A DNA stretch of 64,000 bases from contig JAQXAR010000025.1 of assembly GCA_029252805.1 (NCBI GenBank), positions 26,425-90,424 of the forward strand. The letters run 5' to 3'. Source of the DNA: Rickettsiales bacterium. GTDB taxonomy: Bacteria; Pseudomonadota; Alphaproteobacteria; Rickettsiales; JALZUV01. Of the stretch, positions 1 to 9,126 are shown in pieces. Under the pieces are notes generated by a model that saw only the letters and a list, made by a program, of their open reading frames with translations, did not search any database and was not told where the DNA came from. Both the position numbers and the translations under genes were made by a program. The first letter of the stretch is position 1; each line of letters starts with the position of its first letter.

Positions 1-1416
1 TTCGTATTGGTCAATGGTCCTGAGGGCGCCTCCTACGATTATATGACCGAATATATGGATGAGATCGAAGCGCGGATGATGCCCTATGTGGAGTCGGAGG
101 AATTTACCCGCCTTCTGGTGCGTGCGCCGCGTAGTTTCGGTAGTTACGAATCCTTTAATAGTGGTATTGTGATTGTCGTGCTCAATGATTGGAGTAAGCG
201 CCGCGATGCTAATACTATTATGAATGAAGTACGTGGCAAACTGGCTGACCTGCCCGGAGTGCGTGCATTTCCGGTCATGCGGCAAGGCTTTGGCGGGCGT
301 ATTCAGAAGCCGGTGCAGTTTGTCATTGGCGGGGGTACGTATGAGGTGCTTGCTGGGTGGCGCGACACTCTTATCGAGCAAATCACACAGCAGAATCCCG
401 GATTTTTGGGCATTGATTCTGACTATAAGCAAACCAAACCGCAGCTACAAATCACCATTGATTACAATCGCGCTGCTGAATTGGGCGTGACGGTCAGCGA
501 AATTGGCCGAACGCTGGAAACTATGATGGGGTCACGCAAAGTAACCACCTATATCGAAGCGGGTGAAGAATATGATGTGATTGTGGAGGGGGAGCGCGCG
601 TTTCAGAGTACTCCCACCAGTATCGAGAATATTTATATTCGCTCCAGTCGTGGCAATGCACTTATCCCGCTTTCTAATTTGGTCTTCATCAAAGAATTCG
701 CCGATTCACCCACACTGAACCGCTATAATCGCGTGCGTGCGATTACGATAGAGGCGAACCTGCAAGATGGCTATACGCTGGGCGAAGCGCTGGCGCATCT
801 GGAAGGAGTGGTCGCCGAGCACCTTCCAGAACAGGTGATTATCGATTATAAAGGTCAGTCGGAGGACTTCCAATCGTATGGCAGTTCCATTTTCTTCACC
901 TTCCTGATGGGGCTCTTAATTGTTTATCTGGTGCTGGCCGCGCAGTTTGAAAGTTATGTGCATCCCATTACCATCATGCTGACGGTGCCCTTAGCGATTG
1001 CGGGAGCGTTGGCGGGCATGGCCTTATTGGATGTCACGATGAATATTTATACGCGGATTGGTTTGATTATGTTGGTTGGGCTAGCGGCTAAAAACGGTAT
1101 TCTCATTGTAGAGTTTGCCAACCAGCTGCGTGATCAGGGAAAAACGATCCCCGAAGCACTGCGCGAGGCATCGCTGACTCGCTTGCGTCCTATTGTGATG
1201 ACGGGTATCACCACTGCCGCTGGCTCTATCCCGCTTGTACTCGCTTTTGGGCCGGGCGCCGAAACTCGCGCCGCGATTGGTATCGTTATTTTGTTCGGTG
1301 CGATTGCGGCGACTTTGTTTACCCTATTTGCGGTACCCGTCGCCTATCAATTCTTGGCACGCTTTACCTCTTCGCCTGAAGCAACGGCGCGTAAGCTGGA
1401 AAAAGAGAGTGAGTAG
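1..1416 (+). CDS. RND efflux pump inner-membrane permease, C-terminal part (gene enters from the left edge)
   Basis: The reading frame is open from base 1, so the 5' part lies outside the window and any apparent start near base 7 is internal. The visible 471 residues match the second half of an AcrB-type tripartite drug/proton antiporter: a porter/docking region over the first ~285 residues, then the C-terminal membrane helices, with the conserved stretches VYLVLAAQFESYVHP, GLIMLVGLAAKNGILIVEFAN and LRPIVMTGITTAAGSIPL. The protein would sit in the inner membrane and couple proton influx to export through a periplasmic adaptor and an outer-membrane channel, neither of which is in the window. 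The substrate cannot be read from the sequence. The frame ends in TAG and no terminator is obvious downstream. Confidence 0.93.
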   Translation, partial: FVLVNGPEGASYDYMTEYMDEIEARMMPYVESEEFTRLLVRAPRSFGSYESFNSGIVIVVLNDWSKRRDANTIMNEVRGKLADLPGVRAFPVMRQGFGGRIQKPVQFVIGGGTYEVLAGWRDTLIEQITQQNPGFLGIDSDYKQTKPQLQITIDYNRAAELGVTVSEIGRTLETMMGSRKVTTYIEAGEEYDVIVEGERAFQSTPTSIENIYIRSSRGNALIPLSNLVFIKEFADSPTLNRYNRVRAITIEANLQDGYTLGEALAHLEGVVAEHLPEQVIIDYKGQSEDFQSYGSSIFFTFLMGLLIVYLVLAAQFESYVHPITIMLTVPLAIAGALAGMALLDVTMNIYTRIGLIMLVGLAAKNGILIVEFANQLRDQGKTIPEALREASLTRLRPIVMTGITTAAGSIPLVLAFGPGAETRAAIGIVILFGAIAATLFTLFAVPVAYQFLARFTSSPEATARKLEKESE

Positions 1417-1524
1417 GTCTATTTCACCTGATAGTGCCGAATAGGTGACGGCTAATCCTGTTGGAATCGGTCGGAAACTTTACTACGCTTGACAAGCCTC
1501 CGATAAACCGCCTTATTCCAGCCT

Positions 1525-2637
1525 ATGTGGGAAAAATGGACAGTATTTTTTGAAACGAGTTTAGCTTCAACCATTGATATGGGCTGGATGACGCAGGTCT
1601 TCATCGTTGTGTTATTCACTCTCATGTTGAGCCTGATTGCGGGCTTTTTATTACGGCGCTTGGAAGGCAAACTCGAGAAAACTCAGACGCTATGGGATGA
1701 TGCGTTAATCGCGTCTATTCGCAAGCCCTTACGTGCCATCATCTGGATATTGGGTATTGGTTTCGCCGCAGAGATTATTCATACTGAAACAGACACTCCT
1801 TTATTTTCATCGGTTCCAAAGCTGAGCGAGCTATTATTTATTATCGTCATCGGATGGGCATTGCTTCGCTTTACCCGAAATGCGGCGCAGGCCATCATAC
1901 AACACCAAAAGCACAAGGGAAAAACGGTTGATCTCACAACCATTGATGCCATTAGCAATCTACTAAAAGCCTCCATTGTGATTACCACGGGGCTGATTAT
2001 TCTTCAGACGCTGGGGTATTCGATTAATGCGGTACTGACCTTCGGAGGAATCGGGGGAATTGCTGTTGGTTTTGCAGCCAAGGATTTGCTGGCTAATTTC
2101 TTTGGCGCCATGATGATTTATCTGGATCGTCCGTTCAGCGTTGGCGACTGGGTTCGCTCGCCCGACCGCGAGATTGAGGGCACGATCGAACAAATTGGCT
2201 GGCGTATGACGACGATTCGTACGTTTGATAAGCGCCCGCTTTACGTTCCGAATGCGGTATTTACGCAAGTGGCGGTAGAGAATCCTTCGCGTATGAGTCA
2301 TCGCCGGATTTATGAAACGATTGGCATACGCTATGATGATATTAGCCAGATGCATGCCATTACCGACGCTGTGCGTGAGATGTTAAAGGTGCATTCGGAG
2401 ATTGATGAGTCACAAACCTTAATCGTGCATCTCAATGCCTTTAGTCCTTCGTCTTGCGATTTCTTTATCTATACTTTCACTCACACCACCAATTGGATTA
2501 AGTTCCATGAGATTAAACAGGATGTGCTGCTGAAAATTGCCGATATCATTGCGCAACATAAGGCTGAAATGGCCTTCCCAACCCAAACGCTCCATTTGCC
2601 TGAGATAGAACAGGCGCTTGCTAAGCAAGCGGGATAA
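1525..2637 (+). CDS. MscS-family small-conductance mechanosensitive channel
   Basis: A 370-residue inner-membrane channel that would release solutes on hypo-osmotic shock. There are N-terminal helices at about 22-43, 68-85 and 101-117, then the pore-lining helix near 171-192 with the glycine-rich GGIGGIAVGFAAKD signature, followed by the beta domain (DRPFSVGDWV at 201-210, with IEGTIEQIGWRMTTIRTFD shortly after) and an alpha/beta cytoplasmic domain. It is longer than E. coli MscS (286 residues) because of extra N-terminal helices. The ATG at 1525 is the first in frame, but no good ribosome binding site precedes it. It lies 108 bp after the RND gene on the same strand and converges with the sulfatase-like gene, whose stop is 8 bp away. 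Confidence 0.93.
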   Translation: MWEKWTVFFETSLASTIDMGWMTQVFIVVLFTLMLSLIAGFLLRRLEGKLEKTQTLWDDALIASIRKPLRAIIWILGIGFAAEIIHTETDTPLFSSVPKLSELLFIIVIGWALLRFTRNAAQAIIQHQKHKGKTVDLTTIDAISNLLKASIVITTGLIILQTLGYSINAVLTFGGIGGIAVGFAAKDLLANFFGAMMIYLDRPFSVGDWVRSPDREIEGTIEQIGWRMTTIRTFDKRPLYVPNAVFTQVAVENPSRMSHRRIYETIGIRYDDISQMHAITDAVREMLKVHSEIDESQTLIVHLNAFSPSSCDFFIYTFTHTTNWIKFHEIKQDVLLKIADIIAQHKAEMAFPTQTLHLPEIEQALAKQAG

Positions 2638-2645
2638 GCAGCCAA

Positions 2646-4256
2646 TCAGCGTGGAAGAGATTGCGCGTGAGGCGTTTCCCCATAGGTAGATTGCCGATTA
2701 TTAGTAGGGCTTTGTAAACGATCCGTAATGTCGTGTAGCTTGTAGGGAGATTGATTATATTCGAAACTGTAACTTCGATGTTCAAGTCTAGGTAAATCGA
2801 TCCCGTATATTTCTGACAGAATGAGTCTAAAATTATTTACGGGTGTTGCCTCTGTTTCAAACTGAGGATAGTGGCCGGAGGGGAAGTAAATGCTATTGAG
2901 AATTCCAAATTTTTGTTTGAGCTCGGTGTCGCTGGCTTCCCAGAAATTAAACTGATCCCAATTAAGAAGATAGTTTTGCGGATAGGGCCCTTCATCTGAC
3001 TGCACAACAAATATTACAGGGTAGGGTAGCTCATTTATGAGCTGGTTATGCAACCCTAGGATAAGATTATTAGTATGTTCGATATGTTCAGTATAAGCCT
3101 GTTTTTTGTCGTCCCAAGACTTCTTCGCCCAACGAGTTTTCTCGCTACAACTTCCATCAGAATTATACAGATAAGGAGGATGAGAGGTAAATAAATGCCA
3201 ATAAATAAATTGGGGGGTGGGTTCTTTAAGTCTGTCGATCACGGCTTGGCGTTGTCGTTGTATCAATTCGCATGCGTGCGGGTTATCGGTCTTGAAAAGC
3301 GGGCTGTCCTGCAAAGAAGTAAAGGGGGTGAAGCTAAGATATCCAGCAATAAATTCGGTAATGAAGCTTTTAGGCGAAACCGATAGATCAGCATGCGCGT
3401 TAACACGTGTCGCATCCCACCAGTTGCCCATATGGACGAAATAATACCCTATATCCTTTAGAATGCGCTGAACCTGATGGTCCTCTAAGACCTCGTACAT
3501 GGGTGTATGATAGGGCGTATCTTCGCCGATGGTATCTATCATGCTATCGAGATACGTCATATTGAGGGTGGAGGCAATGGACTGAAAGGTTTTCGTATAG
3601 TTTGCATTTTGCGCGTCCCAGACATAAAACCCTTTATCTCTGAGAGACTGCGTGAATGTGTCATTGTGAAACCCGTAATAATCAAGCAGTGATTCATTAC
3701 TCGCATACCTGTCAGGCACAATATAAACGATATGAGGTGTGGTGACCGGTTCATGGTTCTTGAGAGTTTCTTCCAGTTTATTAAATGAGAATTCCTGATG
3801 TTTGAATGAGTAGCGATCGTATAAATTAAAACTATTAAAGCAAACAATAACAAGAGAATAGACGATGAGTATTTTTCTGAGGTTAGGCGTAATCGACCAT
3901 TTTTTTGTAGAATAAATAAGGCCGATCAATATTGCCGCGAAGCTACATTGACTGATGATGTTGGTAAAGGGCAGCACGGCAGGTGGCAGCAATGAGATGA
4001 ATGCAGTAATGGGTTTTAAAAACGCATAAGGATAGAATAGCCAGCCAAGGACCAAGATTATCAAGATTCGTTCGGTTGATTTCCAATTGCGTGTCAGGAT
4101 GTATACTATCCCTGTAACGAGTAAAAAGAGACAAGCAAGAACAACAAACATTTTTGGGAAATCAAGAAAGCTTACATAAGTTGTGTTCTGAGATGTGAAA
4201 TACATCAAGTTCGTTTGGAAGATGAGAAACAGGCTTAGGAAGAATGTTTTATTCAT
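2646..4256 (-). CDS. Membrane-anchored sulfatase/alkaline-phosphatase-superfamily protein
   Basis: A 536-residue protein with about five N-terminal membrane helices (roughly 5-20, 34-54, 63-80, 100-116, 128-145) followed by a periplasmic domain resembling the alkaline-phosphatase/sulfatase superfamily. Candidate metal ligands are D182 in IVPDRYASNESLLDYYGF, H354/H359 in YWHLFTSHPP, and D421-E422 in VVQSDEGP. The usual C/S-x-P-S-R sulfatase motif is absent; S229 or T230 in SIASTLNM is a possible nucleophile, as in phosphoethanolamine or phosphoglycerol transferases. A transfer or hydrolysis reaction on an envelope glycan or lipid is therefore likely, but the substrate is unknown. Its ATG overlaps the end of the upstream 75-residue gene by 8 bp, so the two are translationally coupled. 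Confidence 0.75.
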   Translation of the reverse strand: MNKTFFLSLFLIFQTNLMYFTSQNTTYVSFLDFPKMFVVLACLFLLVTGIVYILTRNWKSTERILIILVLGWLFYPYAFLKPITAFISLLPPAVLPFTNIISQCSFAAILIGLIYSTKKWSITPNLRKILIVYSLVIVCFNSFNLYDRYSFKHQEFSFNKLEETLKNHEPVTTPHIVYIVPDRYASNESLLDYYGFHNDTFTQSLRDKGFYVWDAQNANYTKTFQSIASTLNMTYLDSMIDTIGEDTPYHTPMYEVLEDHQVQRILKDIGYYFVHMGNWWDATRVNAHADLSVSPKSFITEFIAGYLSFTPFTSLQDSPLFKTDNPHACELIQRQRQAVIDRLKEPTPQFIYWHLFTSHPPYLYNSDGSCSEKTRWAKKSWDDKKQAYTEHIEHTNNLILGLHNQLINELPYPVIFVVQSDEGPYPQNYLLNWDQFNFWEASDTELKQKFGILNSIYFPSGHYPQFETEATPVNNFRLILSEIYGIDLPRLEHRSYSFEYNQSPYKLHDITDRLQSPTNNRQSTYGETPHAQSLPR

Positions 4257-4476
4257 CCAGTTTCGGGTCCGCGCTTGCTTTGCTCTCTTTCGAAGGAGGA
4301 GTATCTTTGTTTCCGAAAAGGTTCATTAACCTATACCACCATAGTTTGCCGGTAGCGATTGCAGTGACCACTGCGCCGATAATAATTTGAACCAGCAGCC
4401 CTCCTGTTGCCGGGTCAATATAGGCGTAGGCTTCAACCGGTAACAAAAGGATAAAGGGGAAGAAAAAAGCTGGCAT
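4249..4476 (-). CDS. Small membrane protein with YIDPATGG motif
   Basis: A 75-residue protein with a hydrophobic N-terminus (1-19, possibly a cleavable signal), the motif YIDPATGG near residue 19, a second hydrophobic helix (about 28-46) and a charged tail rich in K, S, D and E. Small proteins with this motif are often found beside membrane sulfatase-like proteins and surface-glycan enzymes, but no function is established that I know of. The gene ends inside the start of the sulfatase-like gene (ATGAATAA overlap), which points to a two-gene operon. It is divergent from the methyltransferase gene at 4527, with 50 bp between them. Confidence 0.7.
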   Translation of the reverse strand: MPAFFFPFILLLPVEAYAYIDPATGGLLVQIIIGAVVTAIATGKLWWYRLMNLFGNKDTPPSKESKASADPKLDE

Positions 4477-4526
4477 TTCTATGTCTCACTACTAAATTCG
4501 GAAATTACCTGTACATTGAGGCATAT

Positions 4527-5930
4527 ATGATAGAGCTAAAGAAAAGCGGAAGTTCGTTCCGCGATCCCAGCGGGCAGATTTTATACGATGAAAATGCGAA
4601 TGTCTATCGTGTTATTACTCGCTGTGGAGAAGCTAATTTTAAATTAGGTGAGGATTCAGGGCTCTATCAATCTCTTATTGAGAGCGGAAAATTAGTTCCT
4701 TATAAGCATGAGAAAAAAGAACGGTTTGATATACCGGTCGAATCAGCTGAGATTCTCGTTTCACATCCCAAAATTCCGTTTATATCCTACCCTTATGAAT
4801 GGGGGTTTGAGCAATTGCGTCAGGCGGCATTGTTGCAACTCGATATCTATCTGGAGAGTCTGGAATATGGGATGACGCTTTCCGATGCAACAGCCTATAA
4901 TATCCAGTTCATAGGTGCGCGTCCGGTCTTCATCGACCTGCTTTCATTTCAGCCCTATGATGAGGGGATGTTGTGGAAAGCCCAGCAACAATTTGTGGAT
5001 CAATTTTTGAGTCCATTATTGCTTTGGGCTGGTGCTGATATTCCGTACAATGAATTATACCGGGGACATTTTAAAGGCATTCCGGCAGAAATAGTGCATG
5101 CCGCAATGCCGTGGTATAAGAAATGTTCCATCCGCTATTTAAACTATATTTATCTGCCTATGTTATTCGAACGAAAACAGCTTGGCTCAACGGATAGATC
5201 CAAAAAGACGGTGAAGGGGAAATTGCCAAAGGCCGGCTTTGAATTTATTTTAAAGCAATTGCGCAAGTGGATAGTATCGCTGCCCAATCCTGAGAAGCAA
5301 ACGGTCTGGAGTCATTACGATACCATGCGTAATTACGATAATCAGGAGGTTAAAAGCAAGCACGCCTTTCTTGAAAAGATCGTCAGTGAGGTCAAACCGG
5401 AAATGTTATGGGATATTGGCTGCAATACGGGCGAGTTCAGCCTAACCGCCCTTGAATCCGGTGCTAGCTACGTTGTTGGAATGGAAATGGATCATGGCGC
5501 ATTGGCTAAATCCTTTAAGCGAAGCCAAGATACAGGAAGCAACTTCTTACCTATTTATCAGAATTTACTGAACCCATCGCCTAATTTGGGATGGTGTGAG
5601 AGGGAACGTTCTGGGCTTTTGGAGCGGAGTCAGGCGGATATGGTTATATCACTGGCAGTGCTGCATCATATTGTGATTGGTGGGAATGTGCCTTTGGAAG
5701 ATGCGATCACCTATTTAACGGCGATGGCGCCAAGCGGCATTATCGAATGGGTTCCTAAAAATGATGGCATGGTGCAAACGATGCTCGCCAATAGAGAGGA
5801 CATTTTTAAGGATTATGATGAGGCAAGTTTCTCTAGAATTTTGCAGGAAAATGCAAAAATAGTCACAACCGAACAAATTTCTGCTTCGGGTCGCAAGCTA
5901 TTCTATTATACGCAGTTGGAAGCTGCCTAA
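4527..5930 (+). CDS. Class I SAM-dependent methyltransferase, NoeA-like two-domain protein
   Basis: A 467-residue soluble protein. The C-terminal half is a Rossmann methyltransferase: motif I LWDIGCNTGEFS (294-305), acidic residues E320/D322 ending beta-2, and VISLAVLHHI as the motif IV region. The N-terminal ~270 residues form a separate domain containing DATAYNIQF and VFIDLLSF, as in the nodulation protein NoeA family; its role is unclear. A start at 4527 is supported by GAGG five bases upstream of the ATG. The divergent neighbour is the sulfatase-like operon, which suggests work on an envelope glycan, but that is inference. The substrate is unknown. Confidence 0.8.
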   Translation: MIELKKSGSSFRDPSGQILYDENANVYRVITRCGEANFKLGEDSGLYQSLIESGKLVPYKHEKKERFDIPVESAEILVSHPKIPFISYPYEWGFEQLRQAALLQLDIYLESLEYGMTLSDATAYNIQFIGARPVFIDLLSFQPYDEGMLWKAQQQFVDQFLSPLLLWAGADIPYNELYRGHFKGIPAEIVHAAMPWYKKCSIRYLNYIYLPMLFERKQLGSTDRSKKTVKGKLPKAGFEFILKQLRKWIVSLPNPEKQTVWSHYDTMRNYDNQEVKSKHAFLEKIVSEVKPEMLWDIGCNTGEFSLTALESGASYVVGMEMDHGALAKSFKRSQDTGSNFLPIYQNLLNPSPNLGWCERERSGLLERSQADMVISLAVLHHIVIGGNVPLEDAITYLTAMAPSGIIEWVPKNDGMVQTMLANREDIFKDYDEASFSRILQENAKIVTTEQISASGRKLFYYTQLEAA

Positions 5931-5973
5931 TTTTCACCAACGAGTGTCTTTAGATAGGGAGTTTACCTATGCG

Positions 5974-6594
5974 TTAGGACAGTTCTTCGGCCAATTCTTT
6001 TATGGACACATAGTCGAGTTTCCCAGTTCCGAGTAAAGGAATTTCATCGATAATATGAATGGTTTTGGGGTTTGATAATTCGCCGATACCCTCTTGTTTG
6101 GTATAGGCGATGATAGCGGAACGTTCCGCATCGCGTTGTTCGGTGAATAAAATCAGTTGCTCGCCTTTTTTGGGATCGGGAAGTGCTACGACGGCATGTG
6201 CGGCATTAGGCCAGAGGTTGGAGAGATAGCTTTCCACTGCTGTTAGTGAAACCATTTCCCCGCCAATTTTTGCGAAGCGTTTGGCGCGGCCTTTAATGCT
6301 AATGAAGCCTTGTTCGTCAATATCGACAATGTCACCCGTGTCGTACCAGTTATCTTGTGGGGGTATGAGTTCTCCCGGGTTATTGGCCAGTAGGTACCCT
6401 TTCATTACATTGGGGCCGTGAACGAGTAGTTTTCCGCCTTCCTCTATGCCGGGTATCATCGTTGCTGCTTCGCTCATTGAACGCCACGGTGCGGTCATGA
6501 AACTAAAATGGGAGCAGTTTACCCTTACCAGAAAGGCATAAGTCGAACAGCATTGAGTCTGAAAAAGGGTGGGGTGATTCCTACCCTTTTTCAC
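5974..6594 (-). pseudogene. C-terminal remnant of an AMP-forming acyl-ACP/CoA synthetase (Aas-like)
   Basis: From about residue 48 the translation matches the end of an Aas-type acyl-activating enzyme: IPGIEEGGKLLVHGPNVMKG, then YDTGD (A7), GFISIKGRAKRFAKIGGE (A8) and PLLGTGKLDY with the A10 lysine. The whole N-terminal adenylation domain, including the phosphate-binding loop, is absent. The first ~47 residues do not read as a normal start of this family, although TQCCSTYA followed at the right distance by PGIEEGG hints at decayed upstream sequence. Complete relatives exceed 500 residues; this frame has 206. The gene sits at the 3' end of the lipid operon, its frame overlapping the SDR stop by 14 bp, so an ancestral fatty-acid activation step may have been lost here. 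Confidence 0.65.
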
Positions 6595-7336
6595 GCATTT
6601 TGCGTGTGATCCATAAGGTCAGCGAATAGGGTAAAAGCTTTAGGAACTTCGTCATCAGCGTAAAACCTTTTGGGAAATGGATTTCAAACGCGCGGGCTCT
6701 TAAGCCTTTCGCAATGGCTTTGACCGCCTGTTCTGGCTCAATCCGCATGGGCATGTGGAATTTGTTTTTATCGGTGATGCGGGTGCGGACGAAGCCTGAA
6801 TTGATGAGTTTGATATCGACATACTCTTGCGCCTCAGCATGCAAGCTTTCGGCAAAATTGATAATGCCGGCCTTAGTGGCGCTATACGGTTGGCCGCCGG
6901 GTAAGCCCGTATATCCGGCCACACTACCGCAGAGCACTAACTGGCCTGCTTTCTGTTTATCGAAAATAGGGAGGGTGGCATAGGTCACGTAAATTGCACC
7001 GAGTAGATTTACCTCCACTAGTTTTTTTGCAAACTCCACATCCATCTTATCGACATCATTTGGGCGATAAAGTGCGGCCATAAAGATGACGCGATCAAGC
7101 TTTGGCGTGTGTAAAGAAACATCCTTAAACGCTTTCTGTACCGCATCACTATCCGATACATCTAGTGGCACGACACTATGGTCGCCCCCTAGTTCGCCAT
7201 TAAGCGTTTCTAATTCTTCCTGCCGGCGTGCCGACAGGATCAGCGTTGCGCCTTGTGAGGCTAACTCTTTCGCTAGCGCTTCGCCGATGCCGCTACTGGC
7301 ACCGATAATCCAGATATGTTCGTTTTTGAAGGTCAT
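6581..7336 (-). CDS. Short-chain dehydrogenase/reductase (SDR)
   Basis: A 251-residue classical SDR. The cofactor loop GASSGIG is at residues 12-18, and the catalytic set is S138, Y151 and K155 (YSATKAG). It would oxidise or reduce a hydroxyl/keto group with NAD(P)H; a lipid substrate is suggested only by the neighbours. The ATG at 7336 starts 4 bp after the stop of the DUF3833 gene; an upstream in-frame ATG at 7387 lies inside that gene and gives a non-homologous 17-residue extension, so I prefer 7336. The C-terminus ends in a basic, hydrophobic segment (LPYSLTLWITRKMREKG) that could contact the membrane. Confidence 0.88.
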   Translation of the reverse strand: MTFKNEHIWIIGASSGIGEALAKELASQGATLILSARRQEELETLNGELGGDHSVVPLDVSDSDAVQKAFKDVSLHTPKLDRVIFMAALYRPNDVDKMDVEFAKKLVEVNLLGAIYVTYATLPIFDKQKAGQLVLCGSVAGYTGLPGGQPYSATKAGIINFAESLHAEAQEYVDIKLINSGFVRTRITDKNKFHMPMRIEPEQAVKAIAKGLRARAFEIHFPKGFTLMTKFLKLLPYSLTLWITRKMREKG

Positions 7337-7340
7337 AATA

Positions 7341-7871
7341 TTATTGTTTCTGCATGAAGAGCGTGAGTTCAGCCACCGTAATACCAAATTTTTTCATATA
7401 GGAACGATTTATCAGCACTCCATCATTCATTTGCCACATCCAGTCATCGAATTTTAGGCGGTAAGTGGTGTCATCGACAGGGACATCCATCGTGTAGGCC
7501 CACTGCACAGCGCTGCCGGAAACACCGCCGACGGCTTTGCCAAGGATATCGCCTGCCGTACCTTCATAGGTTCCATCATCAAGCTTTGTGATAGTCCAGG
7601 TGCGTTTTTGGGTTTTGCCATCGTAAAAGATGAAGTCTTCTTCGAGGGTGCCGATATCGCCTTCCCAGCTGCCGACCATGGTCACGTCAAAACGGTTTGT
7701 GACACGTCCACGCCAATCTTGCACGATACCCCATGCTTTTATAGGGCCGTCAAAATAGGCCTTAATATCGGCTTTAGGGGTGGTGTCTTTGTAATAGTCT
7801 AGTGAATTTCCCATACAGCTACTGAGCGTTACGCCCACTCCTATCAGTATTAAGGTTAATATCTTTTTCAT
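7341..7871 (-). CDS. DUF3833-family lipoprotein
   Basis: A 176-residue protein with a lipoprotein signal: a hydrophobic stretch over residues 2-15 and a lipobox TLSSC with the lipidated cysteine at 19. The mature part matches the DUF3833 family (KAYFDGPIKAWGIVQDWRGR, FDDWMWQMNDGVLINRSYM). Function is not established; members usually sit in clusters with Cfa-type methyltransferases, DUF1365 and FAD oxidoreductases, as here. GGAGAGATAA precedes the ATG at good spacing. The gene overlaps the end of the MFS gene by 53 bp. Confidence 0.88.
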   Translation of the reverse strand: MKKILTLILIGVGVTLSSCMGNSLDYYKDTTPKADIKAYFDGPIKAWGIVQDWRGRVTNRFDVTMVGSWEGDIGTLEEDFIFYDGKTQKRTWTITKLDDGTYEGTAGDILGKAVGGVSGSAVQWAYTMDVPVDDTTYRLKFDDWMWQMNDGVLINRSYMKKFGITVAELTLFMQKQ

Positions 7872-9126
7872 TTATCTCTCCTTTATTGATGGCATGCCAA
7901 AGCATTAGTACGGCGCCTAATTTAATAATGCAGGGAATCAGCGCGTAGGTCAGGCTTAGACCAAACAGTGCTTTGTTAGAGTTGCTAGCTGCCGCGGTGA
8001 AGCCCATAGAGTCGAGTATTGGTAGGGCAATAATGCCAGCAAAGGCCAGTGCGGATTTTGCGATGAAGGTCATAATTGCGAATTGGCTTGAGGCACTATT
8101 TTGCGTTGCTTGTCCATGCATGTGACGCGCAAGAATTGCAGGAGGTAAGGCTAAGTCTCCTCCTAGCGAGAAGCCAGAGGCGATGCAAATAATTAGATAG
8201 GGAACGAGGTTGCCTTCATTCAGCAAGAAGGCGCCGATAAAGCTAATCACGGCCAGTAGCATCGCGGCCAGCCATGCGCATTCGGGGCTATAATTGTTAC
8301 TGAGTGTTTTCCATAAAGGCATGGCGATAACGCCTGATAAGAAATAGGTGAGCAGGAATAATCCTGTATATTCTTCCAACCCCAAGCGGTCACGAATGAA
8401 AAATAGCACAAGTACCGCTGGCATGGCGGAGGCCAGCATGCTGACGGCATAAGTCGTATAGAAATGGCGCGTTCTAGGTGAGAGGTTTTTGATATTCTTC
8501 CAAAAAGAAACAGGTGACTGGGCGGCTTTGGGCTTTGGTGAAGCATACTGCTTATACCAGCCGGAAAATCGCCAGAATCCGAGCAGACTCAATAGAAGTA
8601 ATAAGGCGCTCATCCATGAAAAGGCTTGCGAGATATCCATCCATTTTTGCAACAGAGGGGGGAGTACGACCGCGCAGGTGAGGCCAATAAGCGTTATGCC
8701 TTCGCGCGTGGTAGTGATGCGAGTTTGTTGGTGTGATTCGGAACTCCAGAGTGCGCCTAAGGCGTTTAAATTCACGGTGAGTATGCTGAAGGCGGTTGTC
8801 GCCAGCAGCATACTCACTACAAACCATCCTGCAACATGGTTGGTAAAAGGTGTAAATAAGGCGTAGAAAGCTACTGCTAAGATAACTAGCGCAATCAGCA
8901 TGAAGCTAAAACGTTTCTGTGCGAATTTGTCGCTCAATATGCCAATAAGTGGATCTTGAATGGCATCAATAACACGCAACCCTAATAATAATGCCGCAAG
9001 GGTGGAAAGCGATAGCCCGTGCTGTGTCACGTAAAAATCAGGCGCGTGGATATAAAGCGGCAAACCAACAAAGGCTAAAGGCAGCGCCAGTAAGCTATAG
9101 TTCAAAATATCTTTGCGTAGCAGCAC
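7819..9126 (-). CDS. MFS transporter (GPH/sugar-cation-like), lipid-cluster type
   Basis: A roughly 435-residue inner-membrane protein with about twelve hydrophobic helices and MFS loop features such as DAIQDPLIGILSDKF between helices 2 and 3. The best start is a GTG at 9126 that overlaps the stop of the chalcone-isomerase-like gene (TAGTG), giving VLLRKDILNYSLLALPLAF; a 20-residue longer frame from 9186 would extend into that gene. MFS proteins of this type belong to the conserved Cfa/DUF1365/DUF3833 neighbourhood, so a lipid-linked or stress-linked substrate is possible, but the transported compound is unknown. Confidence 0.85.
   Translation of the reverse strand: MLLRKDILNYSLLALPLAFVGLPLYIHAPDFYVTQHGLSLSTLAALLLGLRVIDAIQDPLIGILSDKFAQKRFSFMLIALVILAVAFYALFTPFTNHVAGWFVVSMLLATTAFSILTVNLNALGALWSSESHQQTRITTTREGITLIGLTCAVVLPPLLQKWMDISQAFSWMSALLLLLSLLGFWRFSGWYKQYASPKPKAAQSPVSFWKNIKNLSPRTRHFYTTYAVSMLASAMPAVLVLFFIRDRLGLEEYTGLFLLTYFLSGVIAMPLWKTLSNNYSPECAWLAAMLLAVISFIGAFLLNEGNLVPYLIICIASGFSLGGDLALPPAILARHMHGQATQNSASSQFAIMTFIAKSALAFAGIIALPILDSMGFTAAASNSNKALFGLSLTYALIPCIIKLGAVLMLWHAINKGEINEKDINLNTDRSGRNAQ

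Noticed and set aside
1489..1517. TTGACA as promoter for the MscS gene
   Set aside because: The -35 match is exact but the best -10 at 17 bp spacing (CTTATT) is poor, so I did not list it as a feature.
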